From Methanolinea mesophila (GTDB lineage: Archaea > Halobacteriota > Methanomicrobia > Methanomicrobiales > Methanospirillaceae): DNA of 64,000 bases. Made by a program: the position numbers and the translations under genes. Location of the stretch: assembly GCF_017873855.1 (NCBI RefSeq), contig NZ_JAGGKR010000001.1, positions 1,240,001-1,304,000 of the forward strand, in the 5' to 3' direction. Below are positions 52,030-61,451 of this stretch, piece after piece. Numbering within the stretch: position 1 is the first letter of the stretch; every line of letters begins with the position of its first letter. The notes below the pieces were generated by a model that ran no database searches, was not told where the DNA came from, and saw nothing but the letters and a program-made list of their open reading frames with translations.

Positions 52030-52470
52030 TTATTCCGTGGAATTTTCCTGAGTCTCTATTGACTCTTTATACCAGGCCCTCTTCGCCAGTACCCCGAACG
52101 CCCCTCCTGCCGCGGCAAGAACAATTGCAGCAAGGGAGACAAATATCCCTAAAAACAGTGCCATTCCTGCAGCAAATCCTGCAGGCAGTCCGTTAATCGC
52201 ATCAGAAACCAACATCGCCAGGATAGGTATCATAATGAAAAATGCACCGATAATCCCGCTCAACAATCCGTACCAGATACCGTCCCATACTTTGCAGGAG
52301 GTGTATATCCCTGAAAAGAGACCCCCGGCCATAAAAATCAGGGCCGAGTATACCACTAAGAGAAGGTCATTTCCCGGACGGTGTAACAAAATACCGATAT
52401 AAAATCCTGCACCGATAATGATGGCCCCCATTATAACCCCAATCCACGTTTTCCTCTTCTCTTTCTCCAT
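52030..52470 (-). CDS. Small four-helix membrane protein, paralogue 1 (first of operon)
   Basis: A 146-residue membrane protein starting MEKEKRKTWIGVIMGAIII at ATG 52470; the open frame extends 39 codons further but lacks homology there. The loop GGLFSGIYTSCKVWDGIWYG matches the other copies, and the protein ends in a short charged tail. The DNA is less GC-rich than its surroundings, as for the other two copies, hinting at different expression or origin. Confidence 0.73.
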   Translation of the reverse strand: MEKEKRKTWIGVIMGAIIIGAGFYIGILLHRPGNDLLLVVYSALIFMAGGLFSGIYTSCKVWDGIWYGLLSGIIGAFFIMIPILAMLVSDAINGLPAGFAAGMALFLGIFVSLAAIVLAAAGGAFGVLAKRAWYKESIETQENSTE

Positions 52471-52645
52471 CTCAAATGAATATCGATGTAATTGTAATAA
52501 AAATCTATTATAAAATTCTCTTCGTCGTTCCACCCTGACTGACGGCCGGTTTACCACCGGTGTCGGTATCCCGGACGGCGACCGCAACCAATTTGCTTTA
52601 AGAGCATTCCGGTCAAAAGGAAGAACCAGACACCGGATTCAGACC

Positions 52646-53692
52646 ATGGCCCCAGACCTACCCCTCTCCGAACCAACCAGGATCCTGATGTTCATCGCCG
52701 GGATAATCATCGTCCTTGCCGGAATGAAGGCGGCATCTCCTATCATCGCACCGATTGCATTTTCGGTATTCCTGGCGGTCATCTTCGGGATGCTCTTCTC
52801 CTGGCTGGAAAAGAAGGGGCTCTCGACCCGGCTGGCCCTCCTGATGACCCTGGCAACTTTTTTCACTATCATAGCGGTTTTTATTGCCGTGATTGTCGGG
52901 TCTCTCTTCCGGATTCTCGCGGAGATACCGAGCTACCAGCTCGATCTGGAAACCAACCTCGGGATGGCCGCGCCCTACCTCAATGCGGCGGGATTCGATC
53001 CGGCATGGCTATCCCTTCCCAGTCTGGTCCGTTTCCTTGCAACAAGTGCGGGCGGATTAGCGGCCGGGTTTCTTGATCTGGCGATCGTTTTTTTTGTGAT
53101 TATCTTCACCACGGTCTTCCTGATCCTCGAGGCCGGAGGTTTCTCTGCCAAGATCAGGGGCGTTATCGGGACGTACCGCCCCGGGGACGTGGAAAAGTTT
53201 ACACTGCTCGCCCGGAAGAACGTTGATTATATTATCGTCAGGACCGAAGTGAACCTGGCCATGGGTATCGGGACCGCACTCCTGCTCACGGTGATTGGAG
53301 TTGAATACGCCATTTTCTGGGGGTTCCTTGCGTTCCTGCTCGGGTTCATCCCGTATGTCGGTTTCTGGCTCGCCGTTATCCCCCCCATGCTCCTGGCCTG
53401 GTTCCAGATAGGTCCCCTTGCTGCCATTGCGGTGCTGGCCGGGTGTGCGGTGATCAACACCCTGGTCGAATACATTATGTTCCCCCAGATAGCGGGGCGT
53501 TCACTCTCCTTATCCCCCGCCGTGGTGTTCATCTCCCTAATCTTCTGGGGATTTATCCTTGGGGGCATAGGTGTCCTTATCGCCGTTCCCCTGACCCTTG
53601 CCGTCCAGATGGTTGCCGAACTGTTTGAGGAGACCCGGTGGATCGCGATCCTTCTCGGGCCGTCTCCGAAGGATGACCCGGGGACGGCATAA
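52646..53692 (+). CDS. AI-2E/PerM-family membrane permease
   Basis: A 348-residue integral membrane protein of the AI-2E transporter family (PF01594) with about seven to eight helices. The family core is FWGFLAFLLGFIPYVGFWLAVIPPMLLAW, written here only in part: LLGFIPYVGFWLA, followed by NTLVEYIMFPQIAGRSLSLSP. Members export diverse small molecules or sodium; autoinducer transport is not implied in an archaeon. A second paralogue follows. Confidence 0.88.
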   Translation: MAPDLPLSEPTRILMFIAGIIIVLAGMKAASPIIAPIAFSVFLAVIFGMLFSWLEKKGLSTRLALLMTLATFFTIIAVFIAVIVGSLFRILAEIPSYQLDLETNLGMAAPYLNAAGFDPAWLSLPSLVRFLATSAGGLAAGFLDLAIVFFVIIFTTVFLILEAGGFSAKIRGVIGTYRPGDVEKFTLLARKNVDYIIVRTEVNLAMGIGTALLLTVIGVEYAIFWGFLAFLLGFIPYVGFWLAVIPPMLLAWFQIGPLAAIAVLAGCAVINTLVEYIMFPQIAGRSLSLSPAVVFISLIFWGFILGGIGVLIAVPLTLAVQMVAELFEETRWIAILLGPSPKDDPGTA

Positions 53693-53844
53693 GAACGGAT
53701 CCGGTAATGATCTCTTAATATCGAAGATGTTTGGTCCGGACAATCCATGACAGGCCTTGCGGATACCTGCACCCCCGCGATGGATCCCTTTCCACGGATC
53801 ACTCCAGCGCAAGCCTGATTATCATTATATTAGTATTACTGGGT

Positions 53845-54870
53845 ATGCCATCTGAAACCTTCAGATACGACTTATTGACCATCACCCTGATCTTTCTCAT
53901 CCTCGCCACCGTATTTGTCATCTATTATCCTCTCGCAGCAACCATCATCCTCGGCCTGACGGTTGCCATCGTGGTGCATCCTCTCAACCGCAAACTGTCC
54001 GCACGGATGACTCCTGCAAGAGCAGCCGGGCTCACGACCCTCCTGGTTGCGGTGGTGGCGGGATTCGCGCTCTCATTTCTCGCAGCCATCCTGATCGGGG
54101 AAGGCAGTTTAATCTTCAGCATGATCCGGTCAATAACCGTATGGATGTCATCGATCGCTCCCACCGCGATAATTTCCGGGGCTATCGTGGCAGAAACAAT
54201 CGACAGCGTAGTTATCTTCATCAAGGTAGCAATCATTCCGCTTCTGACTTCGGTACCGATCATCCTGTTCCATGCGTTCATTCTCTTTCTCACGGTCTAC
54301 CTTTTCCTGTTGAAAGGCCCTGATATCTCCCGGCAGGTCATGTCGGCCCTGCCGGGACGGCTGGGAGAATCGATCGAGAAGATCTCGGGGCTGGTCGTCA
54401 ACACATTGTACGCGATCTATATCGTCAGCGTCGAAGTGGCGATTATTTCATTCATCCTTTCATTGCCGTTCTATTACCTGCTCGGGTATCCGACGTATCT
54501 CCCGCTGGCGATTATGACCGGACTGGCGATGTTCATCCCGATCTTCGGTCCTCTGTTGATCATGGTATTCCTCGTTTTCTATAACCTCGCGATCGGAGAC
54601 ATCCCGGGTTTGCTGGTTGCCCTGTTCGTCATCTATCCGGTGGCCCTTTGGTTACCGGGCGGCTATATCCGCCCAAGGCTGATGGGAAGGAGGGTCAGTA
54701 TTCATCCTGTGCTGATAATGATAGGGATACTCGGCGGCATCTCGATCATGGGCATCATCGGACTGATCCTGGGACCGTTGTTCATCGCTCTCCTGGTCGC
54801 ATCATACCAGATACTGATCGACCAGCTGACCATGGCCAAGAACCAAAGCAGCGACCAGACCCCTTCCTGA
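53845..54870 (+). CDS. AI-2E/PerM-family membrane permease, second copy
   Basis: A 341-residue relative of the preceding protein with the same topology and core (PLAIMTGLAMFIPIFGPLLI, then GGYIRPRLMGRRVSIHPVLI). ATG 53845 is chosen at the family start; the frame opens earlier at 53731 without homology. About 150 bases separate the two genes. Confidence 0.86.
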   Translation: MPSETFRYDLLTITLIFLILATVFVIYYPLAATIILGLTVAIVVHPLNRKLSARMTPARAAGLTTLLVAVVAGFALSFLAAILIGEGSLIFSMIRSITVWMSSIAPTAIISGAIVAETIDSVVIFIKVAIIPLLTSVPIILFHAFILFLTVYLFLLKGPDISRQVMSALPGRLGESIEKISGLVVNTLYAIYIVSVEVAIISFILSLPFYYLLGYPTYLPLAIMTGLAMFIPIFGPLLIMVFLVFYNLAIGDIPGLLVALFVIYPVALWLPGGYIRPRLMGRRVSIHPVLIMIGILGGISIMGIIGLILGPLFIALLVASYQILIDQLTMAKNQSSDQTPS

Positions 54871-55123
54871 TTTTTTTACAGGGTAGTTCGTGATTGCCAC
54901 ATCGCTACAATCCTCGTGGAAACGGGCTCAGACAAGAGCGTTAAACCGGAGACACGCGGGGATGATATGCCCTTTCCACTATTTTCCTTCATTTCATGAC
55001 AAATTACCGAGAGAATAATTAAATAATAATTTTATAAGGACGGTTTTTGTTCATCTCTCAAACCTGCTCCCAGCCAGCCCGGGGACGGATAGGGTAATTG
55101 TCATCCCCGCCAATATAGATCCC

Positions 55124-56329
55124 ATGGACGAGTACCTCGCCCGTCTCCGTGCGGGAACCCTGAAACTCTATGCCCTGGAGCAGGAGCTTTCCCCGGGGGA
55201 GGCGGTCTGGCTCCGGCGGCGCTATATCGAAGAGGAGACCGGGGTATCCCTGGAGAAGGTCGGGTCCTACACCATCGGTGTGGACCGGGTGGTAAAAAAG
55301 AACTGTGAGAACATGATCGGGTGCGTGCAGGTCCCGGTGGGAGTCGCGGGACCGCTCGCGGTGAAGGGCGAGTACGCGAAAGGGTCCTTCTGGCTCCCGC
55401 TCGCCACTACCGAGGGGGCGCTTGTCGCTTCGGTGAACCGGGGTGCGAGTGCCATTACCCGGGCGGGAGGAGCGGAGGTCCGCGTGCTCCACGACGGCAT
55501 TACCCGTGCCCCGGCGTTTGCTGCCGACTCGGTGGTGCACGCCAAGAACGTGGCCGGATGGGTGGAGTCCCACCGGGCGGAGATCGCCGCGGCCGCCGAG
55601 AGCACCACCTCGCACGGGAAACTCACCGACGTGGTAACCACCATCACCGGCACCACGGTCTTCGTGCGTATGGAGTTCGATTCAAAAGACGCCATGGGAA
55701 TGAACATGGTCACCATCGGGGGCCAGAAAGCGGCCGAACTTATCGCGAAAGAGACCGGCGCCCGACTGGTGACCCTCTCGGGGAACATGTGCACCGACAA
55801 GAAGCCTGCCGCGGTGAACCTTATCCGGGGGAGGGGGAGGAGCGTGGTCGCGGGGGTGCACCTGAACCACGACCAGATCCGGGATATCCTGAAGACCGAC
55901 GCACGGACGCTCGTCGAGGTGAACACCCGGAAGAACCTGGTGGGTTCCGCGACGGCGGTCTCGCTCGGGTTCAACGCCCACGTCGCGAATGTCATCGCCG
56001 CGGCCTATATCGCCTGCGGGCAGGACCCCGCCCACGTGGTCGAAGGGAGCATGGCCATCACCACAATGGACCCCACGGAGCACGGGGTGTACGCGGCGGT
56101 GACGCTCCGCGATCTCCCCCTGGGGACCGTGGGAGGAGGGACCGGGGTGGAGACCCAGGCGGAGTGCCTGAAACTGCTCGGCGTCGCCGGGAGCGGGGAC
56201 CCGCCGGGATACAATGCCAGGAAGTTCGCCGAGATCGTCGCGGCAGGGGTGCTTGCCGGGGAGATCTCCCTGGTCGGGGCCCAGGCGGCCCAGCACCTTG
56301 CCCGTGCGCACCAGCAGCTCGGCAGGTAA
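55124..56329 (+). CDS. hmgA: 3-hydroxy-3-methylglutaryl-CoA reductase
   Basis: Class I (NADPH) HMG-CoA reductase of 401 residues, producing mevalonate for archaeal ether lipids. The substrate glutamate lies in ATTEGALVASVNRG, the nucleotide-binding block in DAMGMNMVTIG, DKKPAAVNLIRGRGRS supplies catalytic Lys/Asp, and GTVGGGTGVETQAE lies near the end. No membrane anchor, as in other archaea. A TTTTATAAGG element near 55030-55039 is a possible promoter, about 90 bases upstream. The HMG-CoA synthase operon is 7 kb away. Confidence 0.95.
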   Translation: MDEYLARLRAGTLKLYALEQELSPGEAVWLRRRYIEEETGVSLEKVGSYTIGVDRVVKKNCENMIGCVQVPVGVAGPLAVKGEYAKGSFWLPLATTEGALVASVNRGASAITRAGGAEVRVLHDGITRAPAFAADSVVHAKNVAGWVESHRAEIAAAAESTTSHGKLTDVVTTITGTTVFVRMEFDSKDAMGMNMVTIGGQKAAELIAKETGARLVTLSGNMCTDKKPAAVNLIRGRGRSVVAGVHLNHDQIRDILKTDARTLVEVNTRKNLVGSATAVSLGFNAHVANVIAAAYIACGQDPAHVVEGSMAITTMDPTEHGVYAAVTLRDLPLGTVGGGTGVETQAECLKLLGVAGSGDPPGYNARKFAEIVAAGVLAGEISLVGAQAAQHLARAHQQLGR

Positions 56330-56427
56330 AACCGGGACCTCTTTTTACTATGAAAATCACCCGGGCATTTTTATCCCGTAACCTGGGATCCTAAGATTTT
56401 TTTCAAGGATAGACCAGGCCCGGGCGG

Positions 56428-56889
56428 TCAGATCCCGAACCACTTCATCATCACGACCGCGTCCTCACCATTGGCATAGTACTTCGCGATCTGGAATACC
56501 TCCCGGTACCCCAGGATCCGGTAAAAACGCTGTGCCGGGAGATTTGCGAGCCGTACTTCCAGTTGTATCCCCGAAGCGCTCTCGATGATGAACTGGTGCT
56601 CGAGACGGCGGACGAGGTCGCGCCCGATCCCTGTCCGCCGGAAACGGGAGGAAACTGCGAGATTACAGATATGCCCGTAGATCTCTTCCCCGGTATCCTC
56701 GAGCCCCCCGGCGACGAACCCCGCGATATCCGTGCCCGTATCGGCAACAAAAAAGGTGGTGGGGGAGTACTCCAGCAGCTCCAGGAACGTGCCCGCAGTC
56801 CAGGGATCGGGGAACGATTCGGCCTCGATATCCACGATTACCGGGATATCTGCCATCCTGGCCCGCCGGATTGTGGCACGACCGGTCAT
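56428..56889 (-). CDS. rimI: RimI-type N-terminal acetyltransferase
   Basis: A 153-residue GNAT acetyltransferase from ATG 56889: IRRARMADIPVIVDIEAESFPDPW, the acetyl-CoA loop RFRRTGIGRDLVRRLE, and the LEVRLANLPAQRFYRILGY block typical of RimI/archaeal Ard1-like enzymes that acetylate protein N-termini. The open frame extends 64 codons upstream but overlaps the divergent gene. Confidence 0.87.
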   Translation of the reverse strand: MTGRATIRRARMADIPVIVDIEAESFPDPWTAGTFLELLEYSPTTFFVADTGTDIAGFVAGGLEDTGEEIYGHICNLAVSSRFRRTGIGRDLVRRLEHQFIIESASGIQLEVRLANLPAQRFYRILGYREVFQIAKYYANGEDAVVMMKWFGI

Positions 56890-56964
56890 GAGTGCTAATG
56901 TATGGGTGTCACTGCTATAATATACTGTCAGGAAAAAAGAATAAAGAGGTTTCACAGGGTTTAT

Positions 56965-58224
56965 ATGGTTCATATTTTCCGTTTTGCGGGCGTCCGGCCG
57001 AGGGAATCCGAAGCGCCGCGGATTGCGGCGGTGCCGTACGATGTGGTCACCACCGAGGAGGCCGCCGCCTGCATCCATGATAACGGCCTGAGTTTCCTGC
57101 GGATAAGCCGGCCGGATGCCCTCCTGCCCGATCTCCCCCCCACCGACGACGAGGTGTACCGGACCGGGAGCCGGAACTTCCAGGAGTTCCTCGCGAAGGG
57201 GCTGATGGTCAGGGACGGGGAGCCATCCATGTACATCTACCGGGTCTCAGCCCCGGGCCAGACCTACATTGGCCTCTGTTGCGGGCTCGATGTCCAGGAC
57301 TACGAGAAGGAGGTGATCCGGCGGCACGAACTCACCCGGTACGACAAGGAAGAGGACCGCACCCGGCACATCGACGCGGTGAACGCCCACACAGGACCGG
57401 TGGTACTTCTCTACCGGGACGCGAACGGGGGGCAGGCCTGCCTCGAGGCCCTTATCGCAGACATGGTGCCGGTCGCCGAAGTGGCGTGGGAGGGAGATAC
57501 CCTGCACCAGGTCTTCCATATCAGCGACCCGGCGGCCCTCTCGCGGCTGGAAGCCCTGTTCGATCCGGTGGAGCGGCTCTACATCGCCGACGGGCACCAC
57601 CGGGCGAAATCCGCGGTGAACGTGTCCAAAAAGAGGAAAGAGGAAGGGAGGTGGTGCGGTGAGTGCGACCACTTCATGGGCGTCCTTTTCGCCCACGACG
57701 GGGTAAAGATCCACGGGTACAGCAGGCTTGTCACCGACCTCGGCGGGTATGCCCCCTGGGCGTTCATGGCCCGGGTGCGCGACCGGTTCGAGGTCCGGCC
57801 CTGCGGGAAGGTGGACGCGTGCGGCTTTCATATCCCGCCAATCCCCGAGCATGCCCGGGGCTACCACGTGATCCACATGTACCTCGCCGGGGAATGGTAC
57901 GAGTGCTCCCGCCCGGTGAGTCCGGGGGAGGGGCCGATCGAGAACCTCGACGTCTCCGTCCTGCAGCGCGAGGTGCTTACCCCGCTCCTCTTCATCACCG
58001 ACCCCCGGGGAGACCCGCGGCTGCAGTACCTGGGAGGCGCCCGCCCTCTCGCGGACCTCGAAGAGATGGTGGACCAGGGGGAGTACGAGGTGGCGTTCGC
58101 GATGCAGCCCGTTAAGGTGGAGACCGTGCTGGAGATCGCCGACAAGGGAGGGATCATGCCCCCCAAGTCCACCTGGTTCGAACCGAAGCTTCTCTCGGGG
58201 CTCGTGGTCCATACCCTGGACTAG
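56965..58224 (+). CDS. DUF1015 family protein
   Basis: A 419-residue soluble protein of the DUF1015 family (COG4198). It starts MVHIFRFAGVRPRESEAPRI and continues VPYDVVTTEEA, the family's leading motif; YIADGHHRAKSAVNV in the middle and a C-terminal LQYLGGARPLADLEEMVDQG, PPKSTWFEPKLLSGLVVH are equally conserved. Relatives are sometimes near serine-biosynthesis genes; the reaction is unknown. hisG follows after 40 bases and may be co-transcribed. Confidence 0.87.
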   Translation: MVHIFRFAGVRPRESEAPRIAAVPYDVVTTEEAAACIHDNGLSFLRISRPDALLPDLPPTDDEVYRTGSRNFQEFLAKGLMVRDGEPSMYIYRVSAPGQTYIGLCCGLDVQDYEKEVIRRHELTRYDKEEDRTRHIDAVNAHTGPVVLLYRDANGGQACLEALIADMVPVAEVAWEGDTLHQVFHISDPAALSRLEALFDPVERLYIADGHHRAKSAVNVSKKRKEEGRWCGECDHFMGVLFAHDGVKIHGYSRLVTDLGGYAPWAFMARVRDRFEVRPCGKVDACGFHIPPIPEHARGYHVIHMYLAGEWYECSRPVSPGEGPIENLDVSVLQREVLTPLLFITDPRGDPRLQYLGGARPLADLEEMVDQGEYEVAFAMQPVKVETVLEIADKGGIMPPKSTWFEPKLLSGLVVHTLD

Positions 58225-58264
58225 ACCGTTACCATTTTTCTCTTTTCAGGTCATCTGATTGTGC

Positions 58265-59137
58265 ATGATAAGTATAGCATTGCCCAAGGGCAGCCTCGAG
58301 GCCCAGACCCTCCAGCTCTTCAAAGAGGCGGACCTGGAGGTGCGCCGGGGTGAACGCGATTACAACCCCCGGATCGACGACGCACGGATAGGGAAGGTGA
58401 AGATCCTCCGGCCGCAGGAGATCCCCAAGTATGTGGAGATGGGGTACTTCGACCTGGGTATTTCCGGGCTCGACTGGGTGAAAGAGACCGCGGCCCGTGT
58501 GCGGGAGGTCTCCGCCCTTCACTACAGCAAGACCGGCGAGGGGAACGTGAAGATCGTGGTGGCGGTCCACCAGAGCGAGGATATCAACGACGTGGGGCAG
58601 ATCCGGCCGAACAGCCGGGTGACCACCGAGTATCCCGAGATCACCAGGGAATACTTCGGCAGGCTGGGGATCCCGGTGGAACTCTTCCACTCCTACGGGG
58701 CGTCTGAAGCGAAGGTGCCGGATCTCATGGACGTGGTCGTAGACCTCACCGAGACCGGGACCACGCTCCGGAAGAACGGCCTGAAGATCATCGGGCAGAT
58801 CATGGAGTCTTACACCATGATCATCGCTAACCGGGAGAGTTTCGAAGACCCCGGGAAGCGGAAGGCCATAGAGGAGATCGTCACCCTGCTCCAGGGGGTG
58901 ATCGAGGCCCGCCACCAGGTGCTCCTCACCATGAACGTCCCGGAAAAGTCGATGGACGTGGTGATCGCGGCTCTTCCGGCCTTGAAGACACCCACGGTCA
59001 GCAGGCTGCACGGGATCGACTACTACAGCATCCAGACGGTGGTCGACAAGGGAATGGTCAACACGCTCATCCCCAACCTTAAAGCCGCCGGTGCGGTGGA
59101 CATCCTGGAAATTCCCATTACAAAGATCGTGCGGTAG
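58265..59137 (+). CDS. hisG: ATP phosphoribosyltransferase (long form)
   Basis: First step of histidine synthesis. At 290 residues it is the long, hexameric form with a C-terminal regulatory domain (about 215-290; LTMNVPEKSMDVVIAALPAL), so histidine feedback is expected. ISIALPKGSLEAQT and DVVVDLTETGTTLRKNGLK (PRPP loop) are diagnostic. ATG 58265 is preferred; a TTG lies two codons upstream. Confidence 0.94.
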   Translation: MISIALPKGSLEAQTLQLFKEADLEVRRGERDYNPRIDDARIGKVKILRPQEIPKYVEMGYFDLGISGLDWVKETAARVREVSALHYSKTGEGNVKIVVAVHQSEDINDVGQIRPNSRVTTEYPEITREYFGRLGIPVELFHSYGASEAKVPDLMDVVVDLTETGTTLRKNGLKIIGQIMESYTMIIANRESFEDPGKRKAIEEIVTLLQGVIEARHQVLLTMNVPEKSMDVVIAALPALKTPTVSRLHGIDYYSIQTVVDKGMVNTLIPNLKAAGAVDILEIPITKIVR

Positions 59138-59744
59138 GGTTCATGGGGCATCGCCCCTACGAAATTTCTTTTTATTTTTCACTTCATCCTGCGTTCTGCC
59201 GGGGCGAGGCCCCGCGAAAATTTTTTTGGATTTTTTCCGACCCGCCTTCGGTACACCCCCAGGCGAAGGGACCCGGATTCCTGCAGGAACTCCCACGATG
59301 AGGGAGCGAGCACTCGCCCGCTCCGCCCGTGCCGGGTTGTCCTGGTTACCGGCGCCGATTGTGCCGTGCCGGATCTTGCCGGGACGAGATAGTGATCTTT
59401 TTTAAAAGGACACGTCCAGGGGGTTTTCCAGGCGGTTGCTCCTGGAACGGGTTCTCGCTGCCTGCGCCCGATTAAAAAACCCGGATCTCAGTACCTCCGG
59501 TTTTCCTTATTCCTATAGAGAATCGGAGGAATAATTTTAAGTATACTCGCGTGAATCCTTTGTTATCAGACCGGGAGTGTGAGGCAGCATCGGTGGTAAC
59601 CACCTGATTCCGGACGAGAACTCCTGCCCGGCAGGAACCCGCCAAGCGCCCATGCTCTCTCTTTTTCTTCAAAAATCCTCTCCTGAATCGCTCTTTTTCG
59701 AAGGAATTCATTCCTGCACCCAATCTTTTCCGGACGTGGACGCG
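59138..59744. other. 600-base region between hisG and the RNase H gene
   Basis: Apart from the two hairpin/T-tract elements, it holds GC-rich sequence with a CTCGCCC/GGGAGCGAG-type symmetry near 59300-59325 and a TTTTTTAAAAGG element at 59399-59410. The plus-strand frame from 59652 is open into the RNase H gene but carries no homology before ATG 59745. No other gene is supported. Confidence 0.4.
59145..59180 (+). terminator. Hairpin plus T-rich tract after hisG
   Basis: GGGGC-ATC-GCCCC (59145-59157) followed by TTTCTTTTTATTTTTC. A second hairpin with T-run, GGGGC-GAG-GCCCC (59201-59213) plus seven T, follows at 59221. Both look like transcript ends. Confidence 0.5.
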
Positions 59745-60275
59745 ATGGACAACAGGATCGATATCATGGTGGACGGGAGCGGCGACGGGCACTCCATCGC
59801 CCTGTTCCCCGGCGAAGAAGTGTACGTGGCCTACGAACGCGGTGCGTCGAACAACGAGGCCGAATTCAACGCGGTAATACTGGCCCTTGAAAACCTCCCC
59901 GCACGGGCACGGGCCCGGATCCGGACCGACAGCCAAGTGGTGGTATGGCACCTCACCCGGAAGAACAAGACCACCCCGCCCGCGTTCTTCAAAAAGAGCC
60001 TGGCGATCCAGGACCTGATCGTGGAAAAAGACCTTTCGGTGGAGATCCGCTGGATCCCCCGGAGCGAGAACGGTGCCGACCGGCACCTGCGCCACTATAT
60101 CCAGAGCCTCTGCGGTGCCGCGGGGAACGAACCGCTCCACCGGAAGGTACGGCGGCTCGAGGCGGAGAACCTCCGGCTCAAGGCGAAGCTCCGGAAAGCG
60201 ATGAAGATGCTGGAGAACCGGCCGGTGATCATCAGGGATGCGGTGCAGCCTTCCTGGGAAATGATGGAGAGCTGA
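59745..60275 (+). CDS. RNase HI-like protein with C-terminal leucine zipper
   Basis: A 176-residue protein. Residues 1-125 form an RNase H fold with all four acidic residues: Asp10 (IMVDGSGDG), Glu38 (ASNNEAEFNAV), Asp62 (RTDSQVVVWHL) and Asp112 (SENGADRHLR). Residues ~130-165 form a coiled coil with heptad leucines (RRLEAENLRLKAKLRKAMKM), suggesting dimerisation. No reverse transcriptase or substrate-binding HBD is present. ATG 59745 starts at the domain. Role probably RNA-DNA hybrid removal. Confidence 0.82.
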   Translation: MDNRIDIMVDGSGDGHSIALFPGEEVYVAYERGASNNEAEFNAVILALENLPARARARIRTDSQVVVWHLTRKNKTTPPAFFKKSLAIQDLIVEKDLSVEIRWIPRSENGADRHLRHYIQSLCGAAGNEPLHRKVRRLEAENLRLKAKLRKAMKMLENRPVIIRDAVQPSWEMMES

Positions 60276-60428
60276 AGAAGGGCGCAATCCGCCCGGTCTC
60301 ATCCCTACAGAGTGTGAACATTTGTCCTGAGGTCCCGATGGACATCCAATAGGTGGACAATTTTCCGGAATATCTTACGTTTTTATAATGCAATCCTTTA
60401 TATTCTGTGATGGGATTAAAGGGGGAAT

Positions 60429-60980
60429 ATGCGAGCGTGCAGGAACCTCTGGTACCCAGCCCTGATCATTATTAGCCTGGCCTTGCTCCTTTCGGGCTGT
60501 ACGAACGCCCCGGAGAACCCTGTACCCGAAGGGACGGGATTTTCGGTGGTCCCGACCGCGGTATACGTTCAGTATCGGAGTCTTGCTGAGGCCCTGAACG
60601 CACTCGACGAGTCGATCTCCCTCCAGAGCAATAGTGCCATGCTTTACCGGATCTACTATATCGAGGGGGACAACGTCAGCTCCGACGGGAAAGCGGAGCA
60701 ATGGATCCTGGGAGTGGCACAGGAGGGAGATCGTTACTTCTTCGTTCATAACCAGGGTGGAAGCAGTATTACTCCTTGGCGGGCATGGCTGCCCTCGCAG
60801 GAAATCGTCCTCGATCAGGTGATCTCCCCGGCAGCCCTTATCCAGGGTTCAACCCTCCTCTACACCGTCAGGATCAATTCCCTGATTCTTACAGACGGAG
60901 TCTATACCCTCACCTATCCGGACCAGGACGGGACTATCGTCACGGTCCGGTTCGATGCAAAGAGCGGGAAACAACTCTGA
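60429..60980 (+). CDS. Small exported lipoprotein of unknown function
   Basis: A 183-residue protein with an N-terminal hydrophobic segment ending in lipobox LSGC (Cys24). The mature part (about 40-183) has the look of a PepSY-like or beta-sandwich domain, but I cannot name the family. GGGGG lies about 8 bases before ATG 60429, and GGGATTAAAGG upstream may contain the promoter. Monocistronic. Confidence 0.72.
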   Translation: MRACRNLWYPALIIISLALLLSGCTNAPENPVPEGTGFSVVPTAVYVQYRSLAEALNALDESISLQSNSAMLYRIYYIEGDNVSSDGKAEQWILGVAQEGDRYFFVHNQGGSSITPWRAWLPSQEIVLDQVISPAALIQGSTLLYTVRINSLILTDGVYTLTYPDQDGTIVTVRFDAKSGKQL

Positions 60981-61451
60981 ATATTATTTTCCGTCCCTGA
61001 ACCGGGGGGTCTTACGCGATTATCCGTCTGACCCTTTGGATTCGCCGGTCCGATTCCTCCTTTCATGCCCGGCACTTTCCCCCGGATGAAAACCCTGGAA
61101 CAGGAATCGCGAAGATATGGTGATTCAGGACTATGTTGGCCACTGTATCGCATGCCGTCCCTGGTACCTCCGGAAAAAGTGTAATCCTGGTGATATCCGG
61201 GTAAAAAGATCCGGACCTGCGATAGTTTACTCAAATCCTTTTGGGGCTCTGCAGCGCCGGGGCGCAGCCCCAGGAACATCTACTATCTCAGATTTGTGAT
61301 CGTACACTACCCCTGGCAAATCCTTGAGAATTGACCATGAATGAAGGAGATCGGGGTGTCGTCAAGAGCCGTATTTCATTCAAATTTATCCGAATCCCCT
61401 GATGACCCCGAGTGGCCCGGATCGTTCCGCAGGAACGGTAAAAAATGGGGG
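60981..61451. other. 470-base gap before the surface-protein gene end
   Basis: Contains a segment GTAATCCTGGTGATATC with nearby TAAAAAGATCC (61180-61212) resembling the repeats at 43440-43490 and 49098-49160, and the hairpin GGGGC-GCA-GCCCC (61259-61271). Short frames on both strands carry no protein signature. Confidence 0.45.

Noticed and set aside
59091-59405. 104-codon plus-strand frame after hisG
   Set aside because: Starts inside hisG out of frame and crosses two terminator-like hairpins; no protein signature.
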